Positions 22,293-34,435 of a DNA stretch of 64,000 nucleotides are shown one piece after another; within the stretch, counting starts at the first letter, position 1, and each line of letters begins with the position of its first letter. Made by a program: the position numbers and the translations under genes. The stretch is from Hevea brasiliensis (taxonomy: Eukaryota > Streptophyta > Magnoliopsida > Malpighiales > Euphorbiaceae): NCBI RefSeq assembly GCF_030052815.1, contig NC_079503.1:59314735-59378734 (forward strand), in the 5' to 3' direction. Under the pieces are notes generated by a model, which was not told the DNA's origin, did no database searches, and saw only the letters and a list, made by a program, of their open reading frames with translations.

Positions 22293-24392
22293 TGTTAGTA
22301 GTATGCCCTAGAGCATATCATTTAGTATGTATCTTGTACATATTTTTATTAATAAAGGCATTTCCACTTTTCCGTTTACATAATATATTTATGTGTAATA
22401 GAAAAGGTCCATTGATATTTTGTTAGAAATATTATTCTTAAGTTGTTAAGAATATGAGTGACAATATTTCTAGCACAAAGTATCATAAATAGGTTCACAA
22501 TCGAGGATACTTCATAATAAGGACTTGACTTATCCAGAAAGATTGTATTCATGTTTGTTCCCAAGTTATTTATATGAGATATAAATAAGATGGAATGGTG
22601 AGTCTCATGCCATATAACAAACATGATAGGCACTTATAAATGATAAGTAGGCCGAACCAGTGACACTTATGACAAGCACATGGAGTTTACTCTTGTCAAT
22701 GTTTTGTCATAAATCATATCAGTGCATATAATCTTTAGACCTGAGATAGCACAGTTATCTTGTATATAGGTAGTTTGAGTTTGATACTGCTTTCATACTT
22801 GTACTATGTATGGGTATATGGGCATGTGTTGGCTCCTACTAGTTATATATGGAGGTAGGTGTTGATCAAGATGGAATCTGTTCCTCTAAGTAAATAGAGA
22901 TAAAATCCTATGTTCATTTAATTGTTCTTGATGTTTCAAGTTCCTGGCCAGGACAGATAGATTTATTCAGAAAAGAGTTTCTGATGAGAAAAATCTTTTT
23001 AATCAAGAACTAGAATTAAAAGAGAACATAATATTCATAGCAAATGGAGTTTGACATAAACCATGACTCCAGCTTGAGTTGGGATTTTGTAACAGAGAGA
23101 TTCCAGTGCATGGTAACATATGATTATAGGTTCATTTAAGGTAAATCTTATTACTAATTGGGTAGCCATGGCATGCTATGCTAGGTGTTAACCATGGTCT
23201 ATGAGGTTCATAAAATGATTTAGAGAAATCATTTATGGTAAGAAAGAGTTCTGATGATATTAAGAGTTGATATCATGTCTCATTGCCAATTAGTGATGAG
23301 CCTAGTAAGTCACACACATACACAAGTTATCACCTATTTAAATATGATTTAATTAATTAATTAAAGAGTTTAATTGATTAATTAAATAGATTTGGTTTGC
23401 AATTAAATTGCAAAGTCCCTAGCATGACTTGAAACCAAATCTAGATTATTGGATGTGTAGTATAAATTAAATTTATATTTAAAGTGTTTAAATATGAATT
23501 TAATTGATGAGAAATTAATTAATAGAGATTAATTAATTAATTTATATTTGATATAAATTAATTAGAAGAAGAAAATAATTATTTTGGGTTAAGAGCTCAA
23601 AATTAAGACACAGGGGCATTTTGGTCATTTCACAGTGTGACACGTGGCACCATGAGATGGTGACACATGGCATAACACATAAGCTTGCCAAATGTTTTTT
23701 AATCATGTAAGATGATTAAAATCAAGATTAAATATAGGTTTGACAGTTGGCACAATGTGATTGGGTCACTTAAACCTAGAGCTAATCAAAAGGTGACATG
23801 TGGCTAGGGTTTAATGTGTTAACCTAGCTATTTAAGTGTGGTTATGAAAAGAAAACATAACCAGCAGCCTCTCCTCTCAATTGTCACGCCACTTTGAGCC
23901 TCTCCAGCTATTTCTCTTTATCTCTCATCAATTCAAAGAGATTAGCCATCAATCTCTTGAATTAAGAACACTAGAAATTGTTTCTAGCGTCCTGTTTACA
24001 TCTCTAATCTCTTAAAAGGCAGAACTTGAATTTCTAATTAATAGAAAAGGCTTTAGAAGCTGTTCAAGGGCTGCCATAGGTGTTCTTGGTGTGGACAAGC
24101 TAGAGGGACAACATCCGTGTCCTCAAGACGAATCTCAAAGGCGCAGACACGCCGCAGACATCAAGAGGTTAGTGTAATCGTTCTTGATTTAATCTAGGTT
24201 CTAAAATTAATCTGATTAATTTTAAAATCTTAAATGGCAAATACAGATCCAAAAACATATTAAAAGAGTTTTAATATGTTGTTTATCATTGAAATCAAAT
24301 AGATAAAAATAAATCTTGCATGGTGCATGTGACCCTAGGTGAAAATTTTTGAATTCAATGGTACAATCTTGTGTTTTTCACGCCTGCCTTCA
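22293..24392 (+). repeat. Copia 5' LTR (2.1 kb)
   Basis: TGTTAGTAGTATGCC...CCTTCA. It contains several TTAATTAA-rich palindromic stretches (23340-23560) and a gene-like promoter end with a CTATTTAAG TATA-like box near 23829. The end is confirmed by the matching 3' LTR end and by the reverse copy at 63617. Confidence 0.93.
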
Positions 24393-24394
24393 AT

Positions 24395-24406
24395 TGGTAT
24401 CAGAGC
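24395..24406 (+). other. Copia primer binding site (tRNA-iMet)
   Basis: TGGTATCAGAGC, two bases after the 5' LTR end; perfect match. Confidence 0.95.
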
Positions 24407-24657
24407 CACTATATTTGCCATTTAGATTGTTGATTATATAATTTAATTGTGTGTTTGATCATGAGATCAAGAGATTCATTGCTGGTTGGATCATGAGATG
24501 TGGCGTCACACATGGTGAAGCCACCATTGGTGGCGGCAACAATGGTTCCTTGGGTGGTTCAAGGTTTGGCTTTTAATTCTGCAATTGTTGTATGATCTAA
24601 GGCCTATTCTTTGACTAATTAAAGTGTTTAATTAGTTGTTTTAATCACACAATTAAA

Positions 24658-25010
24658 TTATGATTCAAATCAGAATTTTAAAAATTGTTTGAATGTGATT
24701 CAAATCTGAATTTTAAAAGTTGTTTGAATGTGATTCAAATCTGAATTTTTAAAGTTGTTTGAATCATATTTAAATATGATTTTTTAAAATTGATTCAATA
24801 AAATTCAGATCTGATTTTTTAAGAAATATTTGAATGTGATTCAAATCTGTTTTTTTTTTTTAAATGTTTGAATGTGATTCAAATCTGAATTTTTGAAGTT
24901 TGAATGTGATTCAAATCTAAATTTTTAAATTTGTTTGAATGAGATTCAAATCTGAATTTTTAAATTTATTTGAATCATATTCAAATCTGGATTTTTAAGT
25001 TGAATATGAG
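24658..25010 (+). repeat. Minisatellite in the copia leader
   Basis: About ten head-to-tail units of 32-39 bp built on TGATTCAAATCTGAATTTTT followed by AAAGTTGTTTGAA. Units diverge progressively and one holds a long T run (near 24850). It lies in the untranslated leader between primer site and gag. Confidence 0.9.
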
Positions 25011-26176
25011 ATATTCAATTTAATTTAAGTATGTATGTTTTATTTAATTGTTAAATAGTGATATGCATGATGGATGATCATGGACTATAAAAGACCAATG
25101 TGATTGGATTTATTTCTTTTATGTTTCTTTGGGATTGTAAATTAATTAATTTATTTTAATTTATTTTGGGCATGTATTATTAAGTTTGTAATATTTTTGG
25201 GTTGTAATTTCATTTATTTAAGTTCTTGTAAATTCGCCTTGGTATGCCAAGGATTACTATGTAATATTGGATTGCAAGAAGTTCAAGGAGGTCAAGAGCA
25301 TTGGTGGGACCAGTGGGAGGAATTCAATATCAAGTGTTGATTATGTACTCCTTCAGCAACTCTTGTAAAATGAATGAATGAAATGCACCTAGGAATGCCC
25401 TGATTCAATTCTTGGTGGCTCGAATTGAATCCCTTAGAAAGTCCATGATCATACCATATTTATCGCTTATCCATGAATGCATGAGATGTATGGGAATGTA
25501 TGCAATTATATGATATATGCATGCTAAATGGATAATGTGCAAAGTGAGACCTTAATAGTAATTAGGATGGCTATAAAATCTTCCAAACAAATGATTAAGT
25601 TGGAAATGCTATAATTAAAGTAATTATAACATAAGCCCTCCATTGGGGCAATTATTTTAAGAAATTTTAAATAGTTGCATGAGATGCAATTAATTTAAGA
25701 GATTTTCTTAAGAATAATTGTTAAGCATGAGATGTTGTAAATATGTAAATGGTTTGGTGGCCAATATTGGATGTACCTGAGGACATTAAAATTATTTGCA
25801 TAATTACTGGCTCAATGGGATCAACTTAACTAATGCAAGATAAGTCAATAATGGATGTACCTGAGATTTTGAGCATTAGGGGCTAGGTAAAGGATTGAAC
25901 CTCACATGAGATGTGATGGGCAAGGAGCTGCTCACTTATAGTTTATTGTAATTCCAATAATGGATGTACCTGAGGATGATCAATAGAATTATAAGAATTC
26001 AATCACCCACTAGAAATCCATCCAACTAGGATTTCCGTTTTCTACTTTGGAAGTGTAGGATTCGCTAAGTTAGTGGGAGGACCAATTTGATTAAAAGACC
26101 ATAATCATATTTGGTTAATTACATGATACATTTACTAATTAATCTGGTTATTTCTGCAATTAATTTTCTGATAATA
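25011..26176 (+). other. Copia leader, non-coding
   Basis: No coding frame of substance. It holds three dispersed copies of ATGGATGTACCTGAG-type sequence (around 25767, 25852 and 25957; the first starts TTGG). Confidence 0.7.
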
Positions 26177-27006
26177 ATGAGCACAGAACAACTACCACCA
26201 TCCAATATCCTTGCAAGCATACTTGATCGCAATAGGTTGACAGGACCTAATCTATCTGATTGGCTAAGAAATTTGAAACTTTTCCTGAACCTTGAACATA
26301 TAGGATATGTTCTAGATTCAAATGTTCCTGGTCCCTTACCTCCAGAGGCCACACAAGAGGAACATGAAACTTTGGACAAGTGGAAGGAGCATGATATGAG
26401 AGCTAAGTGTTACATGCTTGCTTCCATGAGTAATGAGTTACAGAAGCAACATGAGAGTATGTGAGTGAGATCCTCCGTCACCTACAAGAGTTGTATGGTG
26501 AGCATAGCAAGAATGTTAGGTATGAGATATCTAGGCAGCTGTTCCGCATGAGGATGTCTGAGGGACAGAATGTTGGGGATCATGTCCACAAGATGATTCA
26601 GCTGATTGAGCAGTTGGAATATATCTTGACTTCAACATGGATTTCCAACTACATACGGATTTGATCCTTCAGTCCCTTCCTGGGTCTTTTAGGAAATTTT
26701 GTGACAAATTTCCATATGACTCAACAGGAATGCACCTTAGCTGGTTTACTCAACATGCTGGTTATTGCCCAAAAGAATATGCCAGGCAATAAAGGAAAAG
26801 AGGTAGCTTTGGTTGCATCTTCTTCTACTGGAAAGTCCAACAAGAAGAAGGGCAATAAGAAAAAGAAACCTCAGATTCCTGGTCCTTCCAAGAAAATAGC
26901 TAAACAGAAAAGGAAGACTAAAGCTGATAAAGGCAAGGGAAAGTGTTTCCACTGCCAACAGGAAAGTGTTTCCATTGCCAGTAAGAAAGTGTTTCCACTG
27001 GCTAGA
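26177..27006 (+). pseudogene. Copia gag
   Basis: Starts at ATG 26177 (MSTEQLPPSNILASIL). N-terminal LTGPNLSDWLRNLKLFLNLE and later HLQELYGEHSKNVRYEISRQLF and MIQLIEQLE are typical of copia gag capsid. A frameshift near 26460 and another near 26690 split it. The basic KKKGNKKKK stretch precedes the zinc knuckle GKCFHCQ. The knuckle is destroyed by a 23-bp triplication (26938-27006) so the His and last Cys are missing. Confidence 0.85.
26938..27006 (+). repeat. 23-bp unit repeated three times in copia gag
   Basis: Units 26938-26960, 26961-26983 and 26984-27006, core GAAAGTGTTTCCACTGCCA. It falls on the zinc-knuckle codons and directly at the junction where the protease is missing. Confidence 0.93.
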
Positions 27007-27039
27007 GTATAGTAATCTAAAAAAATGCAATGCCATGGT

Positions 27040-28110
27040 GAAAACCAACTCAAGTTCAAAATATATTTGGCACTTAAGGTTATGTCATGTTGCAGAAGAT
27101 AGGATTACAAAATTGGAGAAAATGGGGATTTTATCCTCATTGGGCTCTGAGCCTGCTCCAACTTGTGAATCTTGCCTTCAGGGCAAAATGACTAGATCAC
27201 CCTTTGTTGGACAAGGGTTAAGAGCTGAAAATATTTTGGAGCTAATACATAGTGATGTATGTTGTCCATTTAAAGAAATGGCTAGAGGGGGCTTTCATTA
27301 TTTTATTACCTTTATTGATGATAAATCAAGGTTTGGGTATTTGTATTTGATGAAATACAAACATGAATCCTTTGAAAGGTTTAAGGAATTTAAATCTGAA
27401 GTAGAAAATCAAACAGGAAAAAGTATTAAAGCTCTTCGATCAGATCGTGGAGGTGAATATTTGAGTACTGAATTTTGATGAATACTTGAGAGAGCATGGC
27501 ATTGTTTCTCAGCTGACTCCTCCAGGAACGCCACAACTGAATGGTGTATCTGAAAGGAGAAATCGTACCCTATTGGATATGGTACGTAGTATGATGAGCT
27601 ATACTGATATGCCAATCTCCTTTTGGGGATTTGCATTAGAATCAGCTTTACATATTCTGAATAGGATTCCATCAAAATTAGTTTCTTCCACACCTTATGA
27701 GATATGGCATGGAAGAAAACCAAGTCTTAAGCATGTTAAGATTTGGGGTTGTCCAGCTTATATCAAAAAGCTGAACACTGATAAATTGGAGACCAGATCA
27801 GAAAAAGGTCGATTTGTTGGATATCCAAAAGATAGTTTTGGATATTATTTTTATTTGCCTATTTCACAAAAGGTTGTGATAAGTAGAGATGCCACATTTC
27901 TTGAACAACAGTTTGTTCAAGAAGGAGGCAAAGGAAGGCAAATAGAGTTAGAATTGGAGAATTCTAACCAACCAACAGATCAGATGGATATAGATCCATC
28001 TAGTCAACCAATACCCGTTGATGAAACATCTACAGCTGTTCCTCGTAGAACAACCAGGGTATCTCACCCACCAGTGAGATATGGTTTTCTTCATGAAAAA
28101 GAACAAGAGT
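27040..28110 (+). pseudogene. Copia integrase
   Basis: Pre-integrase HHCC region WHLRLCHVAEDRI...CESCLQGKMTRSPF, then the catalytic core: LIHSDVCCPF (Asp), FIDDKSRFGYLYLM, SDRGGEYLS, and NGVSERRNRTLLDMV with the catalytic Glu. A stop/frameshift at 27476 splits the core. The C-terminal part WGFALESALHILNRIPSK and PYEIWHGRKPSLKHVKIWGCPAY is well kept. It starts only about 35 bp after the gag knuckle, so no protease lies between. Confidence 0.9.
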
Positions 28111-28960
28111 TGTCTACTCATGAAGAAGTAGATCATGGAGATGATCCACTTACCTATGAAGAAGCTATATCAGATATAGACTCTTCAAAATGGATTGATG
28201 CTATGAAATCCGAGATTGATTCCATGTGTAAGAATCAAGTTTGGGATCTTGTTGACCCACAAGGTATTGTACCTATAGGGAACAAATGGGTTTTCAAGAA
28301 GAAAATTGGTTACGATGGAAAGGTAGAGACCTATAAGGCAAGGCTAGTAGCGAAAGGGTTTCGCCAAAGGCAAGGAATCGACTATGAGGAGATTTTCTGC
28401 TTTGTTGCCATGCTTAAATCAATTAGGATTTTATTAGCAATAGTGTGTACTATGATTATGAGATTTGGCGGATGGATGTCAAAATGCTTTTCTCAATGGA
28501 TACATTGAAGAAAACATTTTCATGGAACAACCTAAGGGATTTGAATCCCAAGATGGTTCCAAGGTATGCAAGCTAAAGCGATCCATTTATGGGTTGAAAC
28601 AAGCTTCGAGGAGTTGGAACATCCGTTTTGATGAAGCCATTAAATCCTTTGGTTTTATCAAAAAATGAGGATGAGCCATGTGTATATAAGAAGGTTAGTG
28701 ACAGTGCTATCACTTTCCTTGTCTTATATGTGGATGACATACTGTTGATGGGTAATGACACAGGTATGTTGACGACTATAAAGATATGGTTGTCAAATAC
28801 ATTCTCCATGAAAGACTTAGGGGAGGCAACCTATATTCTTGGGATTCGCATCTATAGAGATAGAGTGAAAAGAATAATTGGTTTATCCCAAAGTCTATAT
28901 TTGGAAAAGGTGTTAAAGAAGTTTAACATGCTTGATTCCAAGAGAGGATTGTTACCAGTG
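28111..28960 (+). pseudogene. Copia reverse transcriptase
   Basis: WIDAMKSEIDSMCKNQVWDLVD, NKWVFKKKIGYDGKVETYKARLVAKGF and IYGLKQASRSWN are canonical copia RT motifs. The catalytic box YVDDILLMGND (near 28728-28760) is intact. Frameshifts near 28460 and 28665 split the frame, and the usual DVKTAFLNG segment is at the first shift. Confidence 0.9.
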
Positions 28961-29712
28961 AGACATGGTATCCACCTTTCTAAAGAGATGTCTCCAAAGA
29001 CACCTGAAGAAAGAGATAAGATGGCCAGGATTCCATATGCTTCGGCTATTGGAAGTTTAATGTATGCAATGTTGTGTACTAGGCGGATATCGCATATCTT
29101 TGTTAGTTTGACTAGCGGTATCAATCCAATCCAGTTTGGAACACTAGATAGTATCAAGAATATCCTTAAGTACTTGAGAAGAACTAAGGATTTATTCTTG
29201 ATTTATGGAGTGGAGACTTGCAATTGGATGGTTATCGATTCGATTTCCAATCGGATATCGATGATAGAAAGTCTACCTCTGGATATGTGTTCATTTGTAA
29301 TGGAGGTGCGATCGGTTGGAAGAGTTCCAAACAGAGCATGACCGCAGATTCCACTCATCGAGGTGAGTATATTCTTTGCATCGAATCTTTGCAAAAGAAG
29401 CTGTTTGGATGAATAAGTTCGTGACAGAACTTACAGTAGTTCCTTCCATTGAGTCAGCAGTTTCACTACACTATGACAATAATGGAGCAGTCAAATAGAC
29501 TAAGGAACTAAGGTCTCACCCAAAATCCAAACACATAGAAAGGCACTACCACATTATCAGAGATATAGTTGGGCAAGGCGATATAGCCATGCAGAAAAAA
29601 TAACATCAGCTGAAAAATCCAGCTGATCCATTCACTAAGCCTATGTCACAGACTCAGTTAGACCGACATCTTGAGAAGATAGGTCTAAGATATTGTAATG
29701 AATGGCTCTAGT
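28961..29712 (+). pseudogene. Copia RNase H
   Basis: PYASAIGSLMYAMLCTRRI, NILKYLRRTKDLFLIYG, then in another frame DDRKSTSGYVF, SSKQSMTADSTHRGEYI and a KHIERHYHIIR-type end. The EAEY-type motif is altered to RGEY. Stops at 29498 and 29600 and a frameshift near 29215 inactivate it. Confidence 0.88.
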
Positions 29713-29725
29713 GCTAGTGGGAGAT
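29713..29725 (+). other. Copia polypurine tract
   Basis: CTAGTGGGAGAT immediately before the 3' LTR start at 29726. Confidence 0.88.
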
Positions 29726-31823
29726 TGTTAGTAGTATGCCCTAGAGCATATCATTTAGTATGTATCTTGTACATATTTTTATTAATAAAGGCATTTCCAC
29801 TTTTCCGTTTACATAATATATTTATGTGTAATAGAAAAGGTCCATTGATATTTTGTTAGAAATATTATTCTTAAGTTGTTAAGAATATGAGTGACAATAT
29901 TTCTAGCACAAAGTATCATAAATAGGTTCACAATCGAGGATACTTCATAATAAGGACATGACTTATCCAGAAAGATTGCATTCATGTTTGTTCCCAAGTT
30001 ATTTATATGAGATATAAATAAGATGGAATGGTGAGTCTCATGCCATATAACAAACATGATAGGCACTTATAAATGATAAGTAGGCGAACCGGTGACACTT
30101 ATGACAAGCACATGGAGTTTACTCTTGTCAATGTTTTGTCATAAATCATATCGAGGCATATAATCTTTAGACACGAGATAGCACAGTTATCTTGTATATA
30201 GGTAGTTTGAGTTTGATACTGCTTTCATACTTGTACTATGTATGGGTATATGGGCATGTGTTGGCTCCTACTAGTTATATATGGAGGTAGGTGTTGATCA
30301 AGATGGAATCTGTTCCTCTAAGTAAATAGAGATAAAATCCTATGTTCATTTAATTGTTCTTGATGTTTCAAGTTCTGGCAGACAGATAGATTTATTCGTA
30401 AAAGAGTTTCGATGAGAAAAATCTTTTAATCAAGAACTAGAATTAAAAGAGAACATAATATTCATAGCAAATGGAGTTTGACATAAACCATGACTCGGCT
30501 TGAGTTGGGATTTTTGTAGAGAGATTCCAGTGCATGGTAACATATGATTATAGGTTCATTTAAGGTAAATCTTATTACTAATTGGGTAGCCATGGCATGC
30601 TATGCTAGGTGTTAACCATGGTCTATGAGGTTCATAAAATGATTTAGAGAAATCATTTATGGTAAGAAAGAGTTCTGATGAGATTAAGAGTTGATATCAT
30701 GTCTCATTGCCAATTAGTGATGAGCCTAGTAAGTCACACACATACACAAGTTATCACCTATTTAAATATGATTTAATTAATTAATTAAAGAGTTTAATTG
30801 ATTAATTAAATAGATTTGGTTTGCAATTAAATTGCAAAGTCCCTAGCATGACTTGAAACCAAATCTAGATTATTGGATGTGTAGTATAAATTAAATTTAT
30901 ATTTAAAGTGTTTAAATATGAATTTAATTGATGAGAAATTAATTAATAGAGATTAATTAATTAATTTATATTTGATATAAATTAATTAGAAGAAGAAAAT
31001 AATTATTTTGGGTTAAGAGCTCAAAATTAAGACACAGGGGCATTTTGGTCATTTCATAGTGTGACACGTGGCACCATGAGATGGTGACACATGGCATAAC
31101 ACATAAGCTTGCCAAATGTTTTTTAATCATGTAAGATGATTAAAATCAAGATTAAATATAGGTTTGACAGTTGGCACAATGTGATTGGGTCACTTAAACC
31201 TAGAGCTAATCAAAAGGTGACATGTGGCTAGGGTTTAATGTGTTAACCTAGCTATTTAAGTGTGGTTATGAAAAGAAAACATAACCAGCAGCCTCTCCTC
31301 TCAATTTTCACGCCACTTTGAGCCTCTCCAGCTATTTCTCTTTATCTCTCATCAATTCAAAGAGATTAGCCATCAATCTCTTGAATTAAGAACACTAGAA
31401 ATTGTTTCTAGCGTCCTGTTTACATCTCTAATCTCTTAAAAGGCAGAACTTGAATTTCTAATTAATAGAAAAGGCTTTAGAAGCTGTTCAAGGGCTGCCA
31501 TAGGTGTTCTTGGTGTGGACAAGCTAGAGGGACAACATCTGGTGTCCTGAAGACGAATCTCAAAGGCGCAGACACGCTGCAGCACATTAAGAGGTTAGTG
31601 TAATCGTTCTTGATTTAATCTAGGGTTCTAAAATTAATCTGATTAATTTTAAAATCTTAAATGGCAAATACAGATCCAAAAACATATTAAAAGAGTTTTA
31701 ATATGTTGTTTATCATTGAAATCAAATAGATAAAAATAAATCTTGCATGGTGCATGTGACCCTAGGTGAAAATTTTTGAATTCAATGGTATAATCTTGTG
31801 TTTTTCACGCTTCCGTTCCTTCA
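29726..31823 (+). repeat. Copia 3' LTR (2.1 kb)
   Basis: Near-identical to 22293-24392; most differences are single-base or two-base changes. Followed by the TCTAA duplication at 31824-31828. Confidence 0.95.
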
Positions 31824-31828
31824 TCTAA

Positions 31829-32508
31829 ATGGTTGGACAATGTTAGGATTCCAAAATCTACCTGGTTTTGGAATTAGAAAAAGACAATGAACCGTTTTTT
31901 GTTATTTGACCATAAATTGAGTTCTAAATCTTTAATTGACATGATTCAAAATAATTTGAAAAGCTATGATGAATGCCTAAAACTTTGTTTTAGGGACCTA
32001 GAACCAATTCTAAGCCTAAGTGCTCGAAATTGTAAGACAAAGAAGACAGAAAATCCTAAAACTTGTAATCTTATTGGGTTCAACACCCTGGATAGTTATT
32101 AATCAATTGATTATAACTAGAGTTATACTACTTCAAAATAAATGAAATCTATGAGTACAGGTATCATGTGAAAATTAAATTCGGCATTGTGTTTCCATTG
32201 GGAATAGAATTAAAATGCTGCAAAATATAAATAGAAAATATAATGAAATAATAAAACATATTAACACTTAATGGTACTAATGTGCCCATGTATTGCTTAG
32301 GCACGTGTATCAGATTGGATAGATTGGCATGCCAATAGGGAATTGATTTAGCAGTACTGCATAAGGCTTTATGCCTATTATTATGGCTTTATGCCCACAG
32401 TTATGGCTTATATGGCCGATTATGTGTTACCATGGCTTTTTAGCCATATAATTGCATAAATGGTTGACATTTTGCGTCCCATGGTATGACAGCCCAACAC
32501 ACCATGGT
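31829..32508 (+). repeat. El-3 3' LTR, second part
   Basis: Resumes the LTR interrupted at 22292. Carries the GGCATGCCAATAGG and 'ggctttttagccat' segments also seen in El-2 LTRs (6240-6430, 14530-14710). It stops at 32508 where El-4 inserted. Its end is therefore outside the window, beyond El-4. Confidence 0.78.
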
Positions 32509-34430
32509 TGTCACACCTATTCCCTTGTAAGGCATGACATGTTCCCATAGCATACCTAATGAATTACTGAACTACACCTACCGATAACCCATAAATTATG
32601 CTACAAGAGATTTTAAACAAATCATAGCTTTTGATCTTATCAATTCTTTTGTGGAAAACTACATGGGAGTAGTTAAAATTCCATGTAAACATTCATTGGA
32701 AATAATGATAGACTAAATATTGCAAAAGTTACATTTCCATAAGTCTGAAAATAAAATACAAATAGTTACAAATTCAAAATGTGATAGCAATGCAATGCTT
32801 TTAAATACAGACTGCTCAATGTCCGCACATCCATACATTTAGGTACAAAATACATCAAAAGGAAATTACAGGGGTATACCTATGATATATACCCACAATC
32901 AAAACCAAAATGCTGCTTCCAAGTCTCTCACTCGGTAGCCTTTTCCTTTCCCTTACCTGCGATAGCATAAATAAGCTATCACTAAGTATATCACTCAGTG
33001 GTGCACAACTAATAACTTTAAAACTTAAAGTTAAGTAAAACTTGTCAAAGCATAATAAATCACATTTTTCTTAAGCATGAAAACTTAACAATAGTTCTAA
33101 GTCCATTAAAGCCATTTATTGCAACAACATTTCAAATGAGAAATCACACTTCATAAATCACAATTCACAAAGCATTAGTGTTGCCAACATCAACACACAG
33201 TTTAGGCCATGACATAAATTTCACGATTAGTGCCGTGTTGTAAACCATGACAAAGCAATCTCAACCTCACTAACCATTATTAATGAGGGAAGGGCTAGCT
33301 AGCTAATGAGTACTCATATAGTTTGATGCCACTAGCCGTTATTAATGGGAGACATAAGCAATTTTTACTATTTGGGATTTCCAAACGGGACTGTCATGCT
33401 AACTGTTGTTTAAAAACTAGTTCATAAAATTCCATTCAAATAATTGCATTTCAATTCGCTTAACACAAATCATTCAAGAATTTATTCTTATAGGGTTGGC
33501 AACACACAATTCATAAAGTTTAAAGAGAAAATCACAATTGCTATCAAAACATTCAAACTCATAATTCATTCAAAATAATTTTCAATATTAAGATTAATTA
33601 CATAAACTTAGTTGTGTACAAACCTTCTATATTTCTTCTTTCTTGTTACTTACTTCTCCTTGCCTGTTCCAACTTTTTTCTCTACTAAAAACACACAAAT
33701 AGAATGCCTCAATACTCATCTCAATTGCTGACAAGTACTCATTACATGAGTGTCTAATGCATCCCAAGTTAGCTTTGTAAATTTTAGAAAGTTTTGGTTT
33801 TTTGGCAGCTTAGTACATTGAACTTTGAACCCAATTTTTACTTAGTTTCAATCATAATTTGGTGAGGTGTTCTTCATGAAAATTGTCCCTCTAGGTCTCA
33901 TCTTTATTTCCCTTTTTGAATCACCTCATTTGGAGTTGTGTAGCCAAAGTTATAGTCAAATGAATTTTACTGTTCATGTGGGGCTACTTCTAGCAGCTTT
34001 GATGACTTAAATTTGGCCAACAATTTGATCGGGTTATGTTCATAATTTGGCTCTTAGTTCTTCATATAAAGTGTTCTAATATCTTTTAAGTTTCCATCAG
34101 TTTAGGAATAACCTAAATTGGAGCTTTCTAAAGAGAGTTATGGCTGTTTAAATTTTACTATTTATGTTACTATTCATTACTTTGGCAGATTTATCAACTC
34201 AACTTTGCTCAGCAATTTGGTTGGGTTAAGTTCGTAATTAGGCTTCAAGTTCTGCATAAGAAATGTTTTACTATGTATTAAGTTTCTATCGATTCAAGAA
34301 TCACCTAAATCAGAGTTTTCTAGAGAGAGTTATAGCCTTGCAAATTTACTGTTCATATGGTCAATTTACAGATTTCCAGCAGATTTGGTGACTCAGATTT
34401 GCTTTGCAATTTGATTGGGTTAAGTCCATA

Positions 34431-34435
34431 ATTTG
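34431..34435 (-). repeat. Target site duplication of solo LTR D, left
   Basis: ATTTG, identical to 38141-38145. Confidence 0.92.

Larger units (their letters stand above)
22293..31823 (+). mobile_element. Complete Ty1/copia LTR retrotransposon (9.5 kb)
   Basis: Two LTRs of 2100 and 2098 bp, tRNA-iMet primer site, a long leader (1.8 kb), gag, integrase, RT and RNase H in copia order (IN before RT), polypurine tract and perfect TCTAA target duplications. LTRs look about 98-99% identical by eye, so it is one of the youngest insertions here. Yet gag and pol are frameshifted and the protease is missing. It interrupts the El-3 3' LTR. Confidence 0.95.
15661..32508 (+). mobile_element. El-3: gutted Ty3 chromovirus carrying nested insertions
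   Basis: Remaining parts are a gag scrap (15661-16310), the chromodomain tail with polypurine tract (20185-20330) and a 3' LTR (20331-22292 and 31829-32508). Protease, RT, RNase H and most of integrase are gone, as if deleted between gag and the chromodomain. Solo LTR A and a copia element interrupt it, and El-4 truncates its 3' LTR at 32508. Confidence 0.78.

Noticed and set aside
22376..22633. An 85-codon minus-strand frame, nearly identical at 29809-30066
   Set aside because: It lies in both copia LTRs, so identity follows from LTR identity. No known domain.
24395..24406. TGGTATCAGAGC motifs as possible tRNA genes
   Set aside because: They are primer binding sites next to LTR ends; no cloverleaf is present around them.
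24658..25010. CRISPR-like array
   Set aside because: Units are contiguous with drifting sequence and no unique spacers, in a plant retroelement leader. It is a minisatellite.
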